This document shows positions 4,941 through 6,136 of a stretch of DNA of 6,136 nt, one piece after another. The translations under genes were made by a program, and so were the position numbers. Position 1 is the stretch's first letter. Each line of letters begins with the position of its first letter. The notes under the pieces are model-generated. The model was given only the letters and a program-made list of their open reading frames with translations. It did no database searches and was not told where the DNA came from. The stretch is from an uncultured Ruminococcus sp. (GTDB lineage Bacteria > Bacillota > Clostridia > Oscillospirales > Ruminococcaceae). The stretch covers positions 1-6,136 of the forward strand of contig USEH01000137.1 of the NCBI GenBank assembly GCA_900553675.1, read 5' to 3'.

Positions 4941-6059
4941 ATGTCTGAAAAAGCTAAAAACTATGTTGTAACCCTGCTTTTCTGCGGGTTTATCGGAATA
5001 CTTATGCTGCTTATGCTCCTACTGCCCGATGAGGATATATCAAAGAGCGAGCGCAGAAAGCTTGCCCAGCTTCCCGCCATATCGTTTGAAAGCGTTGCTT
5101 CGGGCGAATTTATGTCGGGCTTTGAGACCTACTCGGTAGATCAGTTCCCCGCAAGAGACTCCTTCCGCCGCTTAAAGGCGATAACAAGCTTCTACGCCCT
5201 TGGTCAAAAGGACAACAACGGTATATTCATAGCGGGCGGTCAGGCTTCGCGCTTGGAATATCCCAAAAATCAAGAATCGATGGAATACGCCGTCGGCAGG
5301 ATAGAAAACATCTATAACCTTTATCTTAAGGACAAGGACGTAAACGCCTATCTCTGCATAATCCCCGACAAAAACCGCTATATCGCCGCCAAAAACGGCT
5401 ATCCCAGCCTTGATTACGAGGATTTCTCAAAGCAGATATCCTCCGCCGTAAGCGAATACGCACAAAACATAGAGATAAGCGACCTTTTGGAGGCGGACGA
5501 CTACTTCTCCACCGACATCCACTGGCGTCAGGAAAAGATTATCGACGTCGCCCAACGGCTGGCAGAGAAGATGGACACCCCGTTCGGCAAGGATTTCGAG
5601 GAGGTCACCCTTGATATCCCGTTCTGGGGAGTGTACGCAGGGCAGTCGGCTCTGCCGCTTAAGGCGGACGAGATTAAGTATATAACCAGCCCCGCAATAG
5701 AGTCCGCCACAGCGTTCGACTACGAGTCAAACGCGGAAATCCCGATATACAGCATGGAGCTTGCCGAGGGCAGAGACCCATATGAAATGTATCTCTGCGG
5801 CTCAAAGTCGCTGATAACCATTGAAAATCCCGACGCGCTTAGCGATAAGGAGCTTGTCATCTTCCGCGATTCCTTCGGCTCCACCCTCGCGCCCCTGCTC
5901 ATAGACAGCTACAAAAAAATAACGCTCGTAGATATAAGATATCTGCAAAGCGGGTTTGTAGGCAGGTTTGTTGATTTCAACAATCAAGACAATGGCGGGC
6001 TGGATGTGCTGTTTTTGTACAGTGTGCCTGTCCTTAACAATAGCTCCACCATGAAATAA
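4941..6059 (+). CDS. DHHW/AlgJ-like membrane-anchored protein, partner of the MBOAT acyltransferase
   Basis: The 372-residue protein has one N-terminal membrane segment (about residues 8-29) and no lipobox. The rest should lie outside the cell. The early part contains ERRKLAQLPAISFE (38-50) and YSVDQFPARDSFRRLK (64-79), typical of the DHHW family and its AlgJ/AlgX relatives. The motif STDIHWRQE places Asp192, His194 and Trp195. The block IFRDSFGSTLAPLL (307-320) supplies Ser311, giving the Asp-His and Ser of an SGNH-like esterase or acetyltransferase. The protein probably receives acyl groups from the MBOAT channel and places them on an extracellular glycan or wall polymer. AGGAGG at 4923-4928 sits 12 nt before ATG 4941, a strong but slightly distant ribosome site. 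Translation in tandem with the upstream gene (23-nt gap) points to one operon. Which polymer it modifies is unknown. Confidence 0.9.
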   Translation: MSEKAKNYVVTLLFCGFIGILMLLMLLLPDEDISKSERRKLAQLPAISFESVASGEFMSGFETYSVDQFPARDSFRRLKAITSFYALGQKDNNGIFIAGGQASRLEYPKNQESMEYAVGRIENIYNLYLKDKDVNAYLCIIPDKNRYIAAKNGYPSLDYEDFSKQISSAVSEYAQNIEISDLLEADDYFSTDIHWRQEKIIDVAQRLAEKMDTPFGKDFEEVTLDIPFWGVYAGQSALPLKADEIKYITSPAIESATAFDYESNAEIPIYSMELAEGRDPYEMYLCGSKSLITIENPDALSDKELVIFRDSFGSTLAPLLIDSYKKITLVDIRYLQSGFVGRFVDFNNQDNGGLDVLFLYSVPVLNNSSTMK

Positions 6060-6060
6060 A

Positions 6061-6078
6061 TGCGGACTACCGCCCGCA
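6061..6078. other. Short hairpin directly after the operon's last stop codon
   Basis: TGCGG (6061-6065) pairs with CCGCA (6074-6078) around an 8-nt loop, one base after the TAA. No T run follows on the + strand. It borders the repeat that starts at 6081 and is too small to call a terminator with confidence. Confidence 0.35.
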
Positions 6079-6080
6079 GA

Positions 6081-6136
6081 TAAAAGAGAAAAGAGAAGAG
6101 AGAAGAGAGAAAAGATGAGGTGTCGGCTTGCGCCGA
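6081..6136 (+). repeat. Purine-tract and hairpin dispersed repeat, copy B (cut by window end)
   Basis: A 34-base run of only A and G (6082-6115) leads to GATGAGGTGTCGGCTTGCGC and on to the window end. Bases 6098-6121 are identical to 821-844 in copy A. The following TCGGC-TTGC-GCCGA stem matches the first hairpin of copy A, with one base more in the loop. The purine tract is longer here than in copy A because extra GA-rich units are present. Its right end lies outside the window. Confidence 0.8.

Overview
The window looks like chromosomal DNA of an anaerobic, gut-type Clostridia bacterium, probably Oscillospiraceae/Ruminococcus-like. The reasons are strong AGGAGG-type ribosome sites, frequent ATA isoleucine codons in moderately GC-rich DNA, Firmicute-style lipoprotein and acyltransferase genes, and many short hairpin repeats between genes. 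The assignment is an inference. All recognisable genes lie on the + strand.

Layout: (1) positions 1-347 hold the 3' end of an HtrA/DegP-like serine protease gene, mainly its PDZ domain. (2) Positions 348-1045 form a long non-coding stretch. It holds a candidate structured RNA (about 357-605) with a textbook H-type pseudoknot geometry, two strong hairpins (637-669, 749-784), a purine-rich dispersed repeat (811-934), and then a good sigma-A type promoter (953-981) with a 9-bp dyad (983-1011) over the expected transcription start. (3) A GTG-started gene at 1046-2320 encodes a PlsC-like acyltransferase with a zinc ribbon and an extra C-terminal region. (4) Positions 2475-3113 encode a small lipoprotein of unknown function. 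(5) Positions 3114-3495 are non-coding: at least eight hairpins in a row, one of them terminator-like, then a G-poor C/A-rich leader. (6) Positions 3496-4917 and 4941-6059 are a two-gene operon encoding an AlgI-type MBOAT O-acyltransferase and a DHHW/AlgJ-like membrane-anchored partner. (7) A second copy of the purine-rich repeat begins at 6081 and runs off the window.

Functionally this is a cell-envelope neighbourhood: a protein quality-control protease, a phospholipid acyltransferase, a surface lipoprotein, and a pair that should move acyl (probably acetyl) groups across the membrane onto an extracellular glycan or wall polymer. The genes are separated by repeats and hairpins into about four transcription units, so only the MBOAT-DHHW pair is clearly co-transcribed. 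The most interesting unexplained items are the pseudoknotted RNA candidate and the dyad over the plsC-like promoter. No CRISPR array, tRNA, rRNA, transposase or phage gene was seen.
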